From Azospirillum sp. OGB3 (GTDB taxonomy: Bacteria; Pseudomonadota; Alphaproteobacteria; Azospirillales; Azospirillaceae), in the NCBI RefSeq assembly GCF_014192915.1, contig NZ_JACHYN010000015.1, positions 1-64,000 on the forward strand: a DNA stretch of 64,000 bases, read 5' to 3'. Positions within the stretch are counted from its first letter, which is position 1. Each line of letters starts with the position of its first letter. A program made the translations under genes and the position numbers. The notes under the pieces were generated by a model. It was given only the letters and a program-made list of their open reading frames with translations. It was not told the DNA's origin and ran no database searches. Of this stretch, positions 60,869 to 64,000 are shown one piece after another.

Positions 60869-61348
60869 TCAGCCGCGCCGCGCGGCCTCGATCGCGGCGA
60901 CGTCGATCTTCGTCATGCCCATCATCGCTTCGAAGGCGCGCCTCGCTTCCTCGCCGCCAGCCGCCAGCGCCTCGGTCAGCACGCGCGGCGTGATCTGCCA
61001 GGAGACGCCCCAGCGGTCCTTGCACCAGCCGCAGGCGCTTTCCTGCCCGCCGTTGCCGACGATGGCGTTCCAGTAGCGGTCGGTCTCCTCCTGGTCGTCG
61101 GTGGCGATCTGGAACGAGAAGGCCTCGGTGTGTGTGAACGTCGGCCCGCCGTTGAGGCCGAGGCAGGGAATGCCGGCGACGGTGAACTGGACCGTCAGCA
61201 CGTCGCCCGCCTTGCCGGACGGGTAATCGGCGGGCGCGCGGTGAACGGCCCCCACCGCGCTGTCGGGAAAGACCGTGGCGTAGAAGCGGGCCGCGGCCTC
61301 CGCGTCCTTGTCGTACCAGAGGCAGATGGTGTTCTTGACGGTCGTCAT
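60869..61348 (-). CDS. PhnB-like VOC superfamily protein
   Basis: 159 aa from ATG 61348, with GGGAAGGG upstream. Typical 3-demethylubiquinone-methyltransferase-like VOC protein: TICLWYDKDAEAAARFYATVFPDS, CLGLNGGPTFTHTEAFSFQI, DRYWNAIVGNGGQESACGWCKDRWGVSWQITP and FEAMMGMTKIDVAAIEAA at the end. The name by similarity is misleading; no methyltransferase motifs are present. Substrate unknown. Confidence 0.85.
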   Translation of the reverse strand: MTTVKNTICLWYDKDAEAAARFYATVFPDSAVGAVHRAPADYPSGKAGDVLTVQFTVAGIPCLGLNGGPTFTHTEAFSFQIATDDQEETDRYWNAIVGNGGQESACGWCKDRWGVSWQITPRVLTEALAAGGEEARRAFEAMMGMTKIDVAAIEAARRG

Positions 61349-61447
61349 GGCGTGTCCCTTCCCTGTCGGTGCGTTGCCGATGCGCGTGAGGATACGCCCC
61401 CGCCCTTGTTGACGGGAAGGTTGCAATCCCTTTCGCAGAGGTGGCCC

Positions 61448-61624
61448 ATGAGCGACCCGAAGAAGCCGGACGACGCCGGCATGCATCCCCCGCGCAGCTA
61501 CGACCCCGACAGCCAGAAGCCGGCCAGCGACCGTGACGAGGCCGCGCCCGGCACGCCGGGAACCGGCGAGGACATCGACCCGAAGACCGGCGAGACCTTC
61601 ACCGAGGGCATCGGCGGCGCCTGA
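61448..61624 (+). CDS. Small acidic disordered hypothetical protein
   Basis: 58 aa from ATG 61448. Rich in Asp, Pro, Glu and Gly (PKKPDDAGMHPPRSYDPDSQ and EDIDPKTGETFTEGIG), with no hydrophobic core, so it is probably disordered. Similar short acidic proteins occur in Azospirillum-type genomes. Ribosome site AGAGGTGG is modest. Confidence 0.55.
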   Translation: MSDPKKPDDAGMHPPRSYDPDSQKPASDRDEAAPGTPGTGEDIDPKTGETFTEGIGGA

Positions 61625-61646
61625 TCAACACTTACCCGCCCAGCCC

Positions 61647-62321
61647 TCATCGTCCGGCGGCTAAAGCCTGCATGGTCACGCGGGCGGCGCTGGCGATGTG
61701 CTCGTCGTAAAGCTGGCGCGTGCGCACCGTGTCGCGGGCGGTCATCGCCTCGAAGATCTCGCGGATTTCGCGGATCGTGTTGGGCAGCCGCCCCGGCTCG
61801 GCCAGCGACACCCCGCGCAGAAGCTGGATGCGGTTGTGCAGAGCCTTGAGGATCTGCGCCATCGTCGGGTTGCCGCAGCCGGCGATCAGCGTGTCGTAGA
61901 ACATGGTCTTCGCCGTGCGGATGCGCGACGGCACGCCTTCCACCGCCGCCGCCTCGAAGGCCGCCATGGCGTCGGCGAGGTCCGCCCACTGCTCCGGGCT
62001 GGCCCGGGCGACGAACTCCGCCGCCGCGAGGCTCTCCAGCGCCCCGCGCACCTGATAGATCTGCCGGACATCCTCCGCCGTCAGGGTCACCACCTCCAGC
62101 CCGCGCTGGGGCACGTTGTGGACCAGCCCCTCCGCCTCCAACTGGCGCAGCGCCTCCCGCAGGATCGGACGGCTGACCTGCAACGTCTCGCACAGCTCGC
62201 GCTCGACCAGCCGGTCGCCGGGGGAATAGCGCCCGTCGGCGATGGCCGCGCGCAGCAGGTCGATCACCTGCTGGCGCAGGGGAGCGGCGACGCGGACAAT
62301 ATTTATCGGCAAATTTGACAT
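61647..62321 (-). CDS. GntR-family regulator with FCD domain
   Basis: 224 aa from ATG 62321. Winged helix LRQQVIDLLRAAIADGRYSPGDRLVERELCETLQVSRPILREALRQLEAEGLV (in part: LQVSRPILREALRQLEAEGL), then an FCD domain with FYDTLIAGCGN and HIASAARVTMQAL. Divergent to the SsuC/TauC-like transporter genes, so it probably controls their expression in response to an organic acid or nitrogen/sulfur compound. Confidence 0.85.
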   Translation of the reverse strand: MSNLPINIVRVAAPLRQQVIDLLRAAIADGRYSPGDRLVERELCETLQVSRPILREALRQLEAEGLVHNVPQRGLEVVTLTAEDVRQIYQVRGALESLAAAEFVARASPEQWADLADAMAAFEAAAVEGVPSRIRTAKTMFYDTLIAGCGNPTMAQILKALHNRIQLLRGVSLAEPGRLPNTIREIREIFEAMTARDTVRTRQLYDEHIASAARVTMQALAAGR

Positions 62322-62465
62322 AAAATTTCTCTTCTTGTCAGACAGTATGACGAACTGCTTGCGCCACACTACCACCTTCGATTAGCATACGTATCAACGG
62401 CGGTCCAAAGCGGCCAACGCCACACCCACCACACCATATCATCACCTCGCACACAGGAGGCAGGC
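62322..62465. promoter_or_regulatory. Divergent promoter region, gntR / ABC transporter
   Basis: 144 bp. It contains TGTCAGACA, a 9-bp perfect palindrome at 62336-62344, close to the GntR start, which could be an FCD-type operator half. AGGAGG at 62456-62461 is the ribosome site of the permease (GTG start). Confidence 0.4.
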
Positions 62466-63287
62466 GTGCAGCGGAGTGCACAAGCGAGCGCCGATTCAAA
62501 AAGCGCCGGCGAGCCTGCGGCGGCGTCCGACCCCAACCGGCAGAGGCGCCGCGAGCGGCTGCTGCAAATCGGCACGCTGGTCCTGCTGCTCGCCGTCTGG
62601 GAATTCGCGGCGCGCGACGCGAACAAGCTGCTGGTCGCCGTGCCCAGCGACATCGCCATCGCGACCTGGGAGCTTCTGCTGAACGGCGAGCTGCTCTCGG
62701 CGACGCTGGACAGCATGTCGACCTTCGTCCTGGGCTTCGTCATCGCCTCGGTCATCGGCATCGTGGTCGGCTTCGCGATGGGCACCAACCGCACGGTGGA
62801 GGTGATCCTCGATCCCTACATCAACGCGCTCTACGCCATGCCGCTGGTGGCGCTGATCCCGATCCTGATGCTGTGGGTGGGCATCGGCTTCCTCGCCAAG
62901 ATCACCATCATCATCCTGTTCGCGGTCTTCCCGGTGATCATCAACACGGTCACCGGCGTGAAGAACGTGGACCGGCATTACCTGGACATCGGCAAGGCCT
63001 TCATGGCCTCGCGGTTCATGGTCTACCGCCGGATCATCGCGCCCTATGCCCTGCCCTACGTGGCGAGCGGCCTGCGCATCGCGCTCGGCCGCGGCATCAT
63101 CGCGATGATCGTGGCGGAGTTCCTGACCTCCATCTCCGGCCTCGGCGGCCTGATCATCAACTACACCAACGCGTTCGAGACGGCCAAGGCCTTCGCCCCG
63201 GTCCTGGTGGTGGCCCTGCTCGCCAACGCGCTGACGGTTCTCGTTCAAAAGGTCGAAGAGCGTTTCGGCCGTTGGCGCCGCCGCTGA
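62466..63287 (+). CDS. ABC transporter permease, SsuC/TauC family
   Basis: 273 aa from GTG 62466, with AGGAGG 5 nt upstream. Six membrane helices; family marks WEFAARDANKLLVAVPSDIAIATWELL, LDPYINALYAMPLVALIPILMLWVGIG and the ATPase-docking loop GKAFMASRFMVYRRIIAPYALPY. It imports nitrate, sulfonate, taurine or pyrimidine-like compounds. The binding protein gene follows; the ATPase gene would lie beyond the window. Confidence 0.85.
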   Translation: MQRSAQASADSKSAGEPAAASDPNRQRRRERLLQIGTLVLLLAVWEFAARDANKLLVAVPSDIAIATWELLLNGELLSATLDSMSTFVLGFVIASVIGIVVGFAMGTNRTVEVILDPYINALYAMPLVALIPILMLWVGIGFLAKITIIILFAVFPVIINTVTGVKNVDRHYLDIGKAFMASRFMVYRRIIAPYALPYVASGLRIALGRGIIAMIVAEFLTSISGLGGLIINYTNAFETAKAFAPVLVVALLANALTVLVQKVEERFGRWRRR

Positions 63288-63352
63288 GCGGCGCGCCTCC
63301 CCCACACCCCACGCGCCCCACACCACACCGGATTGAGGAAGGAAGAGGGATC

Positions 63353-64000
63353 ATGAGCATGATGTCCCGTTCGCTGAAGGCCGCCCTGCTGGCGGGTGCC
63401 TTCTCCGTGGCGATGAGCACCGCCGCGCTCGCCGCCGACGCGCTGAAGATCGGCATGCCGGCCAAGATGTTCCTGAACCTCGTCGAGTTCGTCGCGCAGG
63501 ACCAGGGCTTCTACGAGAAGAACGGCCTGACGGTGGAGCTGGTGCACATCGCCGACAGCTCCATCCCCGTGCGCTCCCTGATCGCCGGGGAGCTGGACAT
63601 CAGCCAGGCCGGCATGTCGGAGACGCTGGCGGCGGCCGACAAGGGCGGCACGCTGAAGACCATCGGCGGCGTCCACACCGGCCTGCACTACGCCTTCTAC
63701 GCCAACGCCGCGTCGGGCGTGAAGGACGTCACCGACCTGCCCGGCAAGAAGGTCGGCATCTCCTCCCCCGGCTCGCTGCCGCACGTCGTCATCACCGCCC
63801 TGATGCGCCAGGCCGGCATGAGCGAGGACCAGATCAAGTCGGTCCAGTGGGTCTCGCTGAAGGGCTCCTCGGCCCGCATCAACGGCATCCTGACCGGCAC
63901 CATCGACGCGACCGTCTCCAACTACGACCCGAAGGCCGCGCACGACAAGAACGCCAAGGTGCTGTTCGTCGTCTCCAAGAAGCTGCCCAACTACGTGATG
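63353..64000 (+). CDS. ABC substrate-binding protein, SsuA/ThiY (NMT1-like), partial
   Basis: 216 residues visible from ATG 63353, cut by the window end. Ribosome site GGAAGAGGG upstream. Signal peptide AALLAGAFSVAMSTAALAAD, then NMT1/SsuA features: IGMPAKMFLNLVEFVAQDQGFYEKNGLTVEL, IAGELDISQAGMSE, VTDLPGKKVGISSPGSLPHVV, NGILTGTIDATVSNYDPKAA. Periplasmic ligand capture for the permease 65 nt upstream. Confidence 0.85.
   Translation, partial: MSMMSRSLKAALLAGAFSVAMSTAALAADALKIGMPAKMFLNLVEFVAQDQGFYEKNGLTVELVHIADSSIPVRSLIAGELDISQAGMSETLAAADKGGTLKTIGGVHTGLHYAFYANAASGVKDVTDLPGKKVGISSPGSLPHVVITALMRQAGMSEDQIKSVQWVSLKGSSARINGILTGTIDATVSNYDPKAAHDKNAKVLFVVSKKLPNYVM

Overview
The window is GC-rich DNA from an alphaproteobacterium. 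The best fit is Azospirillum or a close Rhodospirillales relative. This rests on codon and GC style, several TRAP transporters, a Fur regulator of the alphaproteobacterial type, and many environmental catabolic operons. No rRNA, replication origin or CRISPR array is visible. Starts were chosen from ribosome binding sites. All functional names come from recognising protein families by eye, not from a search.

Layout. 1-9000 is accessory and scarred. It holds the tail of a transposase, a hemerythrin-phasin fusion, two decayed gene fragments, and a molybdate/tungstate set (tupA-like, modA-like, mop) with a good ModE-type operator. After these come a structured non-coding stretch with a tRNA-like gene, a large ELWxxDGT/RTX secreted protein, an AT-rich patch with a small secreted orphan, a frameshifted IS6-family element, and an IS3 orfA scrap next to mepA. 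9868-18037 is a sugar-acid type catabolic locus: TIM-barrel epimerase, GntR regulator, TRAP DctPQM, SDR and Ldh2-family dehydrogenases, and a second TRAP binding protein. 18102-21655 holds yjcH-actP, a secreted phytochelatin-synthase-like protein and a lipoprotein. 21745-24891 and 47530-50322 are two large paralogues built from repeated xylan-binding-like modules and a right-handed beta-helix. 27761-32904 is an acyl-CoA operon resembling the pseudomonad itaconate cluster (CoA transferase, MaoC-type hydratase, CitE-type lyase, acyl-CoA dehydrogenase, LysR). 33217-37058 is paoABC, a periplasmic molybdenum aldehyde oxidoreductase without a neighbouring paoD.

37234-47476 holds a membrane-anchored HNH nuclease, a diguanylate cyclase, slyX and fur. 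It also holds a three-gene cassette (CelD/FemAB-like acyltransferase, ATP-grasp ligase, metallophosphoesterase), a chemoreceptor, a 200-bp element with perfect 23-bp inverted ends, and a Pmp3-type peptide. 50559-53152 has a glycine-zipper lipoprotein, a TPR-TylF methyltransferase and five tRNAs (Thr, Ala, Asp, Val, Gln). 53255-58336 is a dipeptide-type ABC operon in which one permease and both ATPases are fused. The rest is a LysR/MFS divergent pair, a VOC protein, a small acidic protein, and the start of a GntR-controlled SsuABC/TauABC-like transporter cut by the window end.

How the parts connect. The molybdenum/tungsten proteins at the left end could support paoABC. Several operons are regulator-transporter-enzyme units for plant-derived or organic-acid substrates, and the two beta-helix proteins and the RTX protein would act outside the cell. 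The least explained units are the acyltransferase/ATP-grasp/phosphoesterase cassette, the covarying UUCG-hairpin repeat beside a tRNA-like gene, and the paired beta-helix proteins.
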